Counted from the first letter of the stretch, positions 30,635-38,890 are shown. The stretch is DNA of 64,000 nucleotides from an uncultured bacterium (GCA_938038445.1 CALHRZ010000007.1:62001-126000), one strand, 5' to 3'. Made by a program: numbers and translations. Notes: generated by a model not told the origin, from the letters alone.

Positions 30635-32450
30635 CATCCTTCTTACGGTTTCGGGCGTCGAACTGGCCTGCGGCGAGAAGCAGCCGCAGGTCTCGATCAT
30701 GGCCTACTCGGGAGCCGCCATGCGTGTCCCTGGCTGGGGCGTGATCGTCCTCGATCTGGCCGGTCTCGACCTGGCGGGCCGGGTGCCGATCCTGTGCGAC
30801 CACGATGCATCTTTGGACGGCATCCTGGGGCAAGGCGCGGCCGAGGTGAAGGACGGCAAGCTGTTCGTGTCGGGTGCGATCCTCCCGGCGTCCGACAAGG
30901 CGCGGCGGGTCGTCGAACTGGCGCGGGGCGGTTTCCTGTTCGAGGAGTCGGTGGGCGTGGAGCCCGCCGAGCATGTCAGGATCAAGGCGGGCGAGCGGAT
31001 CGAGGCAAACAACCGGACGCTCACCGCGCCGGAAGGCGGCTTCACGCTCATTCGCAAGGGCAGGTTGCGGGAGGTTTCGGTCGTGAGCCTGGGAGCCGAC
31101 AACAGGACGGCGGTCGCCATCGCGGCCATGAAGGGAACGGACATGAACGAAGAGGATATTCGCGCCCAGGAGCGCGAGCGCCTGGCGAAGATCACGGCGC
31201 TCTGCGACGGCGACTGGGGCAAGGACAAGGACCGGGTGGACGCGCTCAAGGCACGAGCCATTTCCGGGGAGATCGAGGCCGACGAGTTGTCGTCGAAGCT
31301 GTTGAGCATCATGCGAAGTGCCCGTCCGGCAGTCGGCGTGGTACGGCCGGTGATCACGGCCCCGCAGCCACATGCCATCGAGGCGGCTCTGCTGATGCGC
31401 CTGGGGCATGCCGAGCTGGCCGAGAAGACCCTTGGCGAGCGCGCCTGCGACGCCGGGGAACGCCTGAGCGGGGCGCACCTGCTCGACCTGTGCAAAGCAT
31501 GCTTGGAAGAGGAAGGCATGGCGGTGCCGAGCGGCCGACTGGAACTGGTGCGGGTCTCCATGTCCACCTACAGCCTGCCGACGGCGCTGGGGAACGTGGC
31601 GAACAAGGTGCTGCTGGACGCCTACAACGACTCCCCCGCGACCTGGCGGGCGTTCTGCGCCATCCGGTCGATCGCCGACTTCAAGGAGAACACGGCAATC
31701 CGTCCGAGTTTCACGGGCGGCCTGGAGCCGGTTGCGCCGGGCGGCGAGATCAAGCACGGCTCGGTTACCGAGCATGTCACGACCTTCAAGATTGACACCT
31801 ACGGCAAGCTGCCGTCCCTCGACCGTCGCAGCGTCATCGATGATGATCTGTCGCTTTTCGAGGACTCGGCCCGCGCCATGGGCAAGGCGGCGATGCGAAA
31901 GCTGGCCGACCTGGTCTACACGACGCTGCTCGGCAACGCGGGCGGGTTCTTCTCGAGCGGCAACGGCAACCTGATCGACGGGACGGACAGCGCCCTCTCG
32001 CTGCACAGTCTGTCCGAGGCGATCCAGGCCATGAGAACCCAGCGCGACTCCGAGGGCAACGATCTGGACATCCTGCCCTCGACGCTCGTCGTGCCTCCGC
32101 AGCTCGCGGAGCAGGCCAAGAGCGTCCTGGAGTCGGAGTTCATCCAGCGCGTGGCCGAGATGCCGACGGGCAACAGCCTGCGCCGGGCCGTGGGGCTCGA
32201 GGTCGAGCCGCGCCCGTCGAATGCGGGCAAGTTCGGTTCGGCGGCCAGTCCCGGTCACTGGTACTTGTTCGCCGCGCCGTCGGCCGCGCCGATGGTCACG
32301 GCGTTTTTGAACGGCAAGCAGGAACCGACCGTCGAGTATTTCGGCCTCGACAGCCAGCCGGATCGGCTGGGTGTGAGTTGGAGAGTCTACTTCGACTTCG
32401 GCGCGGCGTTCGTCGATCCCCGCGCCGCCGTCCGGGACGTGGGCGAGTAG
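30624..32450 (+). CDS. Prohead protease-major capsid protein fusion (HK97-type)
   Basis: A 608-residue phage-type protein. Residues 1-170 resemble an HK97/Mu-type prohead serine protease, with candidate catalytic His60 in PILCDHDAS and Ser152 in GRLREVSVVSLGA. A charged helical linker (about 175-235) follows, like a scaffolding/delta domain. Residues ~270-608 resemble a major capsid protein (SVIDDDLSLFEDSARAMGKA, LPSTLVVPPQLAEQAKSVLE, and a C-terminal strand YFGLDSQPDRLGVSWRVYFD). Protease-capsid fusions are known in tailed phages. An internal ATG at 31143, right after the protease, could yield capsid protein alone. No terminase, portal, head-tail or tail gene is near. A strong terminator follows. 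Confidence 0.8.
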   Translation: MPGDILLTVSGVELACGEKQPQVSIMAYSGAAMRVPGWGVIVLDLAGLDLAGRVPILCDHDASLDGILGQGAAEVKDGKLFVSGAILPASDKARRVVELARGGFLFEESVGVEPAEHVRIKAGERIEANNRTLTAPEGGFTLIRKGRLREVSVVSLGADNRTAVAIAAMKGTDMNEEDIRAQERERLAKITALCDGDWGKDKDRVDALKARAISGEIEADELSSKLLSIMRSARPAVGVVRPVITAPQPHAIEAALLMRLGHAELAEKTLGERACDAGERLSGAHLLDLCKACLEEEGMAVPSGRLELVRVSMSTYSLPTALGNVANKVLLDAYNDSPATWRAFCAIRSIADFKENTAIRPSFTGGLEPVAPGGEIKHGSVTEHVTTFKIDTYGKLPSLDRRSVIDDDLSLFEDSARAMGKAAMRKLADLVYTTLLGNAGGFFSSGNGNLIDGTDSALSLHSLSEAIQAMRTQRDSEGNDLDILPSTLVVPPQLAEQAKSVLESEFIQRVAEMPTGNSLRRAVGLEVEPRPSNAGKFGSAASPGHWYLFAAPSAAPMVTAFLNGKQEPTVEYFGLDSQPDRLGVSWRVYFDFGAAFVDPRAAVRDVGE

Positions 32451-32505
32451 GCTGACACACGGGAGTGCAAACGACATGAAAGGATAACCGACAACCGAAT
32501 CTCCA

Positions 32506-32563
32506 GGCAGGCAAGCGGGCTTTGCTGTGCCGTCGTCAACCTCCGGCCCGTTGCCTGCCTTTT
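32506..32563 (+). terminator. Rho-independent terminator after the capsid gene
   Basis: Arms 32506-32520 (GGCAGGCAAGCGGGC) and 32546-32559 (GCCCGTTGCCTGCC) pair over 14 bp with one bulged G, followed by TTTT at 32560-32563. It lies 55 bp after the capsid stop and separates the capsid operon from the replication genes. Confidence 0.8.
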
Positions 32564-32657
32564 ACCCAACCATCCACCAACCGACCCAACCACCTATCGA
32601 ACTCGGACTCCGGTTCCGGGCCTCGAACGTACCCGGCGCAATGTGGTGGGGATCGCG

Positions 32658-32840
32658 GTGGACAAGACAGAGCATACATACCAGATCGGCAAGTACGCCT
32701 TCCGAGTCGCGTGCGACGAGCACGCCCGGAAGGACGCTACGCCGCGTCGAGCCGAGGCCATCGCCAGATGGCTTCTGGCCGAGTGGCGGCGCGAGCGGGC
32801 ATCGGCCGACGCCGGAAGGGAGCGGCCATGCCCGACGTGA
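32658..32840 (+). CDS. Small hypothetical protein preceding the RepA-like gene
   Basis: A 60-codon frame starting at GTG 32658, with GGTGGGG seven or so bases upstream. It encodes DKTEHTYQIGKYAFRV followed by an Arg/Ala-rich helix. It overlaps the RepA-like ATG at 32828 by 13 nt, an arrangement typical of coupled genes. Codon use matches the rest of the element. No family is recognised, and the reading frame is short enough that chance cannot be excluded. Confidence 0.4.
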   Translation: MDKTEHTYQIGKYAFRVACDEHARKDATPRRAEAIARWLLAEWRRERASADAGRERPCPT

Positions 32841-34408
32841 GCACCGACCGCCCTGCTCCCATCATCGGTTGGGACGCCTCAAACCCGCCCGAGATCGAGC
32901 GCGCCTTCCGCGTGGGATTCCGCGCCGCCGCCGAGCGCTGCCTTCGCCTCGATCTGGCGTCCGCCGAGGCCCTCTTTGACCGCATGAACGAACGGCGGGC
33001 CGCGCCCCTGTCCGACCACCGGGAGGCGCTCTTCCGGGGGGCCGCGCATGGCAGCCTGGAAGCCATGCGGGCCCACGTGACGGGCGTGAAGACGGGCCTC
33101 ATCTCCTGGCTGTCCAAGGTGAACGCCTGGGCTTGCGAGAACCCGCCGCGCCTCGACTGGGAGCACGCGCAGCCGCCCCCGCTGCCCGAGCCCGAAGGCC
33201 CGATGATGGACAAGTGGGACGTGCCGCCGTGGGTCTGGTTCGAGATCTGCGGCGGGCCAGCGCCGCGCCCCTTGGCCGCCCTGCGGGCCGAACACGCCGC
33301 CGCGAACATCGTCGCGCCCTTATCCTTAACGCCGCCCCTGGCGCAACCTGGCGCGTCCCTCGCGGCACCCACGGGCACCCGGCAGATCACCCTGACGCGG
33401 GCCGACCGGATCGAGATCAGACCGCCGGACTGGCTCCTGCGGGGCACGATTGAGCGCGACGCCTTCGCCCTGGTATTCGGCGATCCCGGCTGCGGCAAGA
33501 GCTTCCTGGCCATCGACTGGGCGTGCCGTGTGGCCACGGGAACGCCTTGGCGCGGCCATGCCGTCAAGGCTGGCCCCGTAGTCTACGTCGCGGGAGAAGG
33601 CCAACACGGGTTCGGCAGGCGCATCCGGGCGTGGAGCGAGTACCACGGCGTCGGCCTCGACGGTGTGCCGCTCTACCTGTCGCCCGCCGTGGCGATGCCC
33701 GATCCCGCAGATCTCAAGGCCCTCATCGCGGCCATCGATACCGGCGTCGATGCCGTGGGCCAGCGCCCGGCACTGATCGTCCTGGACACGCTGGCCCGCA
33801 ACTTCGGCGGCGGCGACGAGAACGGAACCCCGGGCATGAACCGCTTCGTTCTGGCCTGCGATGCCGTGCGGACGCTCTACGGCTGCACCGTGCTCGTCGT
33901 CCACCACAGCGGGCACGCCGACAAGACCCGCGCCAGGGGAGCCATCGCGCTCAAGGCGGCGCTCGACGCCGAGTACAGACTGTCGAACGAGGGGGCGCTC
34001 ATGCTGACGGCCACGAAGATGAAGGAGGCCGAACTGCCGCCGTCCCTCTCGATGGAGCTGGTCTCGGTGGAGTTGCCCGGCCTGAAGGACGAGTTCGGGC
34101 TGCCCGTCACGTCGGCAGCCATCGACGTACTCGACGCCGACACCAGCGCGCTTGTGGCCAAGGCGAGGGCTTCTGGCCCAGGCAGGCCCGGAAAGTGGAG
34201 CAAGATCGGACTCGAGATCGCCCGGCGGCTCGTCCTGGAAGGCGACGATGAAGGGGCCAGCCTCAAGGTCTGGCATGCCGCCTGTGACGCTGTCGGCATG
34301 CGTCCGTCCAGCCGCTATGACGTGCTCGCCAGGTTGCAGGCTCGGGGCGAGATCGAGATCGAGGGCGACAGGTTGGGCATTCCAGTTTCCAGTTTCCAGT
34401 CTCCTTAA
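32828..34408 (+). CDS. RepA-like AAA/RecA-fold ATPase (replication protein of the element)
   Basis: A 526-residue protein. The N-terminal ~185 residues are of unknown fold. The RecA-like ATPase resembles RepA/DnaB-type helicases of the AAA_25 group: Walker A GDPGCGKS with K224, Walker B LIVLDTLAR, and LVVHHSGH as sensor strand. The last ~75 residues look like a winged helix (ASLKVWHAACDAV, RYDVLARLQARGEIEIE). The start is ATG 32828 with GGGAG five bases upstream; the frame is open further upstream without homology. Its 3' end carries the first iterons of the adjacent repeat array. This supports a role in initiating replication of the element, by analogy with plasmid RepA proteins. Confidence 0.75.
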   Translation: MPDVSTDRPAPIIGWDASNPPEIERAFRVGFRAAAERCLRLDLASAEALFDRMNERRAAPLSDHREALFRGAAHGSLEAMRAHVTGVKTGLISWLSKVNAWACENPPRLDWEHAQPPPLPEPEGPMMDKWDVPPWVWFEICGGPAPRPLAALRAEHAAANIVAPLSLTPPLAQPGASLAAPTGTRQITLTRADRIEIRPPDWLLRGTIERDAFALVFGDPGCGKSFLAIDWACRVATGTPWRGHAVKAGPVVYVAGEGQHGFGRRIRAWSEYHGVGLDGVPLYLSPAVAMPDPADLKALIAAIDTGVDAVGQRPALIVLDTLARNFGGGDENGTPGMNRFVLACDAVRTLYGCTVLVVHHSGHADKTRARGAIALKAALDAEYRLSNEGALMLTATKMKEAELPPSLSMELVSVELPGLKDEFGLPVTSAAIDVLDADTSALVAKARASGPGRPGKWSKIGLEIARRLVLEGDDEGASLKVWHAACDAVGMRPSSRYDVLARLQARGEIEIEGDRLGIPVSSFQSP

Positions 34409-34577
34409 GGAGACTTGAAACTGGAATCATTACTGGAAAATGCCGGTGGGATGGAAACTGGAATACTGGAATGGAATTACTGGAATGTCGCAAGCACGCT
34501 GCTAGTCAACGGGTTATAACGTATGTCGGCAGTCCGATGGCCCGCGTAACTGGAATACTGGAATGCGAAACTGGAAT
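34380..34577. repeat. Iteron array, candidate replication origin
   Basis: Three tandem TTCCAGT units with a 7-bp period (34380-34400) are inside the end of the RepA-like gene. Eight copies of the reverse complement ACTGGAA(T) follow at 34420, 34432, 34457, 34465, 34479, 34549, 34557 and 34570. Two doublets are identical 18-mers (AACTGGAATACTGGAATG at 34456-34473 and 34548-34565). Between them lies a short A+T-richer stretch. Repeats next to a rep gene are typical iteron origins. Confidence 0.75.
34387..34426. repeat. 40-bp inverted repeat spanning the RepA-like stop codon
   Basis: A perfect 18-bp palindrome AGTCTCCTTAAGGAGACT (34398-34415) extends outward to 20-bp arms with one mismatch. The arms contain iteron units of opposite orientation. 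The stop codon TAA lies at the centre. It could form a cruciform at the origin or a terminator hairpin; there is no T-tract. Confidence 0.8.
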
Positions 34578-34751
34578 CGAAGCCGCCATCTTGGGTTTTG
34601 GGCAGATGTGACGCCCAAACGTGACAGCGGAGACGCCATAGGTACTCCGCCAAACATGCCTCGGCGTGACTGGCGCGGAACGAGTCGCAACCTATGAGAG
34701 AGTTTGCTTTGCGGCGCGTACCTTCTGCCGTAACGCGAGAACGGAGGACGG

Positions 34752-34964
34752 ATGCTGACACGAGAGACGCTTCTGGCCGCCTGCTGGCAACGGTGCGGCG
34801 ACCATCGCGGTTGCTATCGCCACCAATGCGCGGCGTGCGGCGCGTGGTTCTACGCCGGGCGTCCCGAGGCGCGGTACTGCCGTGGAGCCTGCCGCCAGAA
34901 GGCGTACCGGCGGCGTCTGGCGGCGCGGCGAAAGAATCTGACCGGGCGCGGAGACTTCCCTTGA
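34752..34964 (+). CDS. Small zinc-ribbon protein
   Basis: A 70-residue protein with two CxxC-type pairs: CAACGAWF, then ARYCRGACRQKAYRRRL. Small proteins with this zinc-ribbon/basic-helix pattern are common on mobile elements and are presumed to bind nucleic acid. GGAGG lies five bases before the ATG. The gene sits between the iteron array and the recombinase gene. The 343-bp gap upstream (34409-34751) holds the origin repeats and no other gene. Confidence 0.7.
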   Translation: MLTRETLLAACWQRCGDHRGCYRHQCAACGAWFYAGRPEARYCRGACRQKAYRRRLAARRKNLTGRGDFP

Positions 34965-35025
34965 GCTTTCCGGCGAGTTGAGGGAAGGGTGTCGCGAGCC
35001 CAGAGATGGGTAGAAAGGAGACGGT

Positions 35026-36864
35026 ATGGCACAGCAAAACGGGATCGCCGCCGTGGGTTACGCCCGGCGCTCGACCGACATGCAGGAGCGGTCGATCCCA
35101 GACCAACAGACCCACGTCGAGCGTTGGGCCGCCGAGAACGGCTGCCGGGTGCTGCGCTGGTGCTGGTACGTGGACGACGCCATCAGCGGCACCAGCACGA
35201 AGGGACGGGACGCCTTCGAAAGCATGATCCGCGAGGCGGAGAACGGCCGGGACTTCGACGCCGTGCTCTGCTACGACATGAGCCGCTTCAGTCGTGGCGG
35301 CACGAACGAGACCGGCTACTACCTGCATCGCCTGACGCTGGCGGGCGTCAAAGCCGTCTTCACGGCGGAAGGCATCCCCGAGGGCGACGAGGGCGAACTG
35401 CTCCAGGGCGTCAAGTCCTGGCAGGCGCGGCAGTTCAGCGTCAAGCTGGCCCGCGACGTGATTCGTGGCCAACTCTCCAGCCTCAAGCAGAACCCTAGCG
35501 CCCAAGGCGGACGCGCTCCCTACGGCTACGACCGTCGCTACCTCGCCGCCGACGGCACGGTGCTGCGCACCATCCGCTTCCTGCCCGACGGCCGCAAGCA
35601 GGAGTTCGACGCCCAAGGACGGCACGTCCGCCTCATCGCTCGTGAGGAGCGTCCCGGCAAGACCAAGTCCGACGTGGTGCGCTTCGTGCCCGGCGATCCG
35701 GCGCACGTGGCCATCGTCCGGGAGACCTTTGGGCGGTGCATCGAGGGCTACGGCTACTGGAGCATCGCCTCCGACCTGAACAAGCGCGGCGTCCCCGGTC
35801 CCAAGGGAAACCCATGGAGCGAGATGATGGTCAAGATGGTCCTGCACAACCCGGTCTACCGGGGCGCGCTGGCCTGGAACCGTATGACGGTGGGCAAGAT
35901 CAGCGGTTTCGATGGCGAGGGCCGCCTGCGCCCCAAGAAAGGCCGCATAGCCAAGGCCAACGATCCGAGCGACTGGATCGTCATCGAGGACGCGCACGAG
36001 CCGCTCGTGGACACCGAGACCTTCGAACGCGCCCAGCGGGTGCTGGACGGCCGTCGCAGCCAAGGCGGTCTGGCGCGGCCTACCAATCGCTACCTGCTGA
36101 GCAGCCTGATGCGCTGCACGAAGTGCGGACACACCTTCTGGGGCTGCACCGGCACCCACCACTACAGCAAGAAGAAGACGCGCTTCTACAAGGACGGCGG
36201 CTACCAGACGCATGGCCGGGCGGTCTGCCTGCACACGATGATCGACGCCGACGCGCTCGACGCCTGGGTGCTGCGGCAGCTGCGGGTCGTGGTCCTCGGT
36301 GACGCGGATACGGCCGAGCGGGCCATCGACGCCTTCGTGCGCGACGCCATGGGCGGCCGCGACGACGGCGAAGATCGGGCTGGCGTGCAGAAGGAGTTGG
36401 CCGCCGTCAGCAAGCGCATCAAGGCCACGGTCGGTCTGCTGGGCAACGCGGAACTGGGTGGCATGGCGGAACTGGAGCAGGCGTTGGTCGACCTCCAGCG
36501 CCAGCGCAAGGAACTGGAGGCGCGGCTGGCTGGGTGCGATGCCCCGGCCTCACCGGCCCCGAGCGAGAAGGAGGTGCGAGCATGGGCGAAGGAGAAGATC
36601 GAGGCACTGGGCGCGGCGGTCGCCGGGCGGCTGCCGCCGATGGAACTGCGGAACGTGGTAAGCGGCTACGTGGATCGCATCGAGGTCGATCCGGTGGCGA
36701 AGACCGGGACGATGTGCCTGCCCGGCGACGCGCTGGCCTGCCTGGAGGCCGACGCTATCAGACGGGTAAAGAACGGCTCCCATGAAGAACAACAGACTAC
36801 GGCGGAAGAGCGATTGCCGAAAAAAGGGGACGCGCAATCTAAGTCGGGGCTTTCCGGACACTGA
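35026..36864 (+). CDS. Large serine recombinase (integrase/resolvase family)
   Basis: A 612-residue site-specific recombinase that would integrate and excise the element. The N-terminal resolvase domain has catalytic Ser16 in GYARRSTDMQ and the conserved CYDMSRFSRGG. The recombinase domain (about 180-320) includes GYDRRYL and GYGYWSIASDLNKRGV. A zinc ribbon (MRCTKCGHTFWGC, with a later Cys in AVCLH) and a coiled coil (about 440-510) complete the plan. The ATG has GGAG six bases upstream. As the last gene of the element it marks the right end, and an attachment site should lie within the next few hundred bases. Confidence 0.93.
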   Translation: MAQQNGIAAVGYARRSTDMQERSIPDQQTHVERWAAENGCRVLRWCWYVDDAISGTSTKGRDAFESMIREAENGRDFDAVLCYDMSRFSRGGTNETGYYLHRLTLAGVKAVFTAEGIPEGDEGELLQGVKSWQARQFSVKLARDVIRGQLSSLKQNPSAQGGRAPYGYDRRYLAADGTVLRTIRFLPDGRKQEFDAQGRHVRLIAREERPGKTKSDVVRFVPGDPAHVAIVRETFGRCIEGYGYWSIASDLNKRGVPGPKGNPWSEMMVKMVLHNPVYRGALAWNRMTVGKISGFDGEGRLRPKKGRIAKANDPSDWIVIEDAHEPLVDTETFERAQRVLDGRRSQGGLARPTNRYLLSSLMRCTKCGHTFWGCTGTHHYSKKKTRFYKDGGYQTHGRAVCLHTMIDADALDAWVLRQLRVVVLGDADTAERAIDAFVRDAMGGRDDGEDRAGVQKELAAVSKRIKATVGLLGNAELGGMAELEQALVDLQRQRKELEARLAGCDAPASPAPSEKEVRAWAKEKIEALGAAVAGRLPPMELRNVVSGYVDRIEVDPVAKTGTMCLPGDALACLEADAIRRVKNGSHEEQQTTAEERLPKKGDAQSKSGLSGH

Positions 36865-37538
36865 GAAAGCTGAATTCACGCTGCCGTATCTCGCAGCAAT
36901 TGCGGCGCGCTAGCGGAAGCATTTTGACGCGATAGCGTTAAACCGCTAAGTCCAATTGCAGAGATTTTTTAAAGCCAGAAGCGGTGGACGCCATTCCCTC
37001 CCCGCCCACCGGGAAGAGACGACCCTACAGCAGATCCTCAACCTGCCAGCCATCGGGATGCGGTATTCCTGTTGAAGTATTCCCGCACGCCCTACAGTGC
37101 GGCGCCAGTGTTTTGAGTCGATGTCTGGGCATTGTAGGACGAGTCGAGGTCAGCCGTTGGCGGTGGTGTGATCCAAGGCCAGTATATCCCCGGGTGCACC
37201 TGACGAACGCCTCTGGGGTGACCCTGTTCGTACGCCACCCCCCCTTCCCGGGGCAAGGCGTGGGTCATAGTCGTTCGGTTGTGCGCCTTCGACTCACTTG
37301 CAGGGTCCGTTTTCGCGCCCGCGCCAGGTCGGAAGGTTGCGCTTCGGAAGGCGGAACAGTTCGGTCGATCTTGGCCGCGCGCCGTTCGCGGGCTTGCCGA
37401 TCTTTGCCTTTCGTTTCAGGTTCTTTCCGTGCCGTTTTTCCAGATATGGCGCATCAACCCGGACTAAGTTTTTACCGGATCCCAACCCACAACAAAGGGA
37501 AAGAGTCTCGGCCGACTCAAGAGAGAATGAGGAGTCAC
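36865..37538. other. Gap after the recombinase; expected right attachment region
   Basis: No gene is supported. An open frame runs through it on the plus strand (36984-38165), but it is antisense to a better candidate at 37539-37988 and shows no domain. TAGCGG/CCGCTA inverted repeats occur at about 36910-36948. No convincing direct repeat to the left flank was found by eye. Confidence 0.4.
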
Positions 37539-37988
37539 TTAAGAGATGTCTGTGGGGGAGGACATTTCTTTTCCGACGATGCTGGAAATGCGCATCATGC
37601 CTTCGATCAGGGCGCTGACCGTCGGTTTAAGAAAGGCGCCCAGTTCTTCAGGGACAGAGCCGTAGGCGCGAAGGCGTTTGGGCTCCAGTTCCGCGAGGAT
37701 CTCCCAAAAGCCCGCTCCACTTCCCCAGATTTTTTTGCTCACGTCCACGATCCGTATGCGAAGACCCAGCGTTTCTTTTATTTCCCGCATGATCTCCCGG
37801 AGTCGGCCGATTTCCTCGAGCAACGCCTTCCTCTGACGGGTTGTCAGAACATTCCGCTCTTCAAAAAAGACCGAATGAATTTCACGCCCTTTTGCGTATT
37901 CCTCGAAGAGACAAAGCGTTTCATCCAGCAGGCCGAGAGCGGTGGCGATGCTGCGGCGGTGGTTTTCCTTGAGAGAAAGCGGCGACAT
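37539..37988 (-). CDS. Hypothetical helical protein
   Basis: A 149-residue, mostly helical protein with heptad-like leucine and glutamate spacing (RKALLEEIGRLREIMREIKE) and a C-terminal amphipathic stretch (FLKPTVSALIEGMMRIS). No family is recognised. It has the A/T-tolerant codon use of the host rather than that of the capsid element. No strong ribosome binding site precedes ATG 37988; TATATT lies about 25 bp upstream and could be a -10 box. It may be an old resident gene at the edge of the accessory block. Confidence 0.5.
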   Translation of the reverse strand: MSPLSLKENHRRSIATALGLLDETLCLFEEYAKGREIHSVFFEERNVLTTRQRKALLEEIGRLREIMREIKETLGLRIRIVDVSKKIWGSGAGFWEILAELEPKRLRAYGSVPEELGAFLKPTVSALIEGMMRISSIVGKEMSSPTDIS

Positions 37989-38207
37989 TCCAAAGGCGGA
38001 ATATACCGTGGGGTGCCGTTGTGCTCAAGAAGTCATTCGATCCGACTCGACGAGAGGAACAGAGTCACAAAAGGTTATTGGAATGGAAGGGCGGTTCCAG
38101 CAGACGGCTTGAGGAGGCGCACGATGCCCGAGCCCGTGCTGTCGCACCACGTGTTGTTTTTATAATCCGCCGAACTGGCAGTGGTGCCCTTTCGTTCCGT
38201 AATTCGG

Positions 38208-38530
38208 TTACTGAATGCTTTCCAGGCACAATTTCCGAACCGTTTGTATGGTTCCAGCCTCAAGGCGGAGTTTGCCCTCTTCGATCCTGAGGACTTTTCC
38301 GCAAATGTCGTTCGCCCGAGCGTCGCAGGGGAAGGCATTGGTCTTGATCAGGCCGGCAATGTCCCACTGGCAGGGGCCCGGTGATGAAATTCTTGTAATT
38401 CCTGCCTCCCCCTCTTGAGAGAAGAACCCACGCATGGGGACCGGCCACTCGACCGTAGAAGGTGGCCCGCTGATTGGCATTGTCGTCGCTGGTGATGGCC
38501 GGTTCCAACCCATTGCGGGTGGATCTTTTT
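38208..38530 (-). pseudogene. Frameshifted remnant, possibly a carbohydrate-binding-module C-terminus
   Basis: Two minus-strand frames read like successive parts of one protein: first EPAITSDDNANQRATFYGRV and SRGGGRNYKNFITGPLPVG, then, after a shift near 38370, WDIAGLIKTNAFPCDARAND and EEGKLRLEAGTIQTVRKLCL to a stop near 38208. The pattern recalls beta-sandwich modules appended to secreted glycan-active proteins, but this is a weak impression. No start codon or upstream domain is preserved. Confidence 0.35.
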
Positions 38531-38577
38531 CATCGCTTGGTTACATCGATATGAACATTAGGGCCATGCTGCTCAAT

Positions 38578-38603
38578 GTCTCACACTTTCGAAAGTGTGA
38601 GAC
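38578..38603. repeat. Palindromic repeat, copy 2
   Basis: A perfect 26-bp palindrome whose half-site is GTCTCACACTTTC. It matches copy 1 (26300-26323) over 24 bp apart from one central base. It lies in non-coding sequence. Confidence 0.85.
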
Positions 38604-38890
38604 AGCCCGATTTGTCCTGGAGAGTAGCTGTTTCCTACGAAGGAGTGAGACGTGAGAATAAAAGAGCCGCTTCCCATGAGAACGGAAAAGCTACGACGAA
38701 AGCTCTATCGTCGCGGAAAGGGGTGAACGAAGTGCGTCCGCGGTATCGAGACACTCGGAAGCCATTGTGGCAGAGGGGCGGCGCAGCCTGCGAGCCATGC
38801 GAGATTATTTCGAAATCCGGCACGGGCAATTCGGGATGTTCATTGGAAGGGGGCAAGCAAAATGGAGAATGTTGAAGTTCAGCCCCCGCC

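Larger units (their letters stand above)
37989..38890. other. Gene-poor region with decayed sequence
   Basis: About 900 bp without an intact gene. It contains a probable frameshifted remnant (38208-38530, minus strand) and the second palindrome (38578-38603). Nothing else is supported. Confidence 0.5.

Noticed and set aside
30624-32450. Encapsulin nanocompartment instead of a phage capsid
   Set aside because: The fused prohead protease and the adjacent recombinase and replication genes fit a phage-derived or satellite element better; no cargo enzyme is next to it.
30100-36925. Shared CGGAAGCA near both ends of the capsid element as attL/attR core
   Set aside because: An 8-base match is expected by chance between two windows of this size, and the flanks do not match.
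36984-38165. 393-codon open frame on the plus strand
   Set aside because: No domain or secretion signal, Arg/Ser/Pro-rich shadow-like composition, and antisense to the more protein-like gene at 37539-37988.
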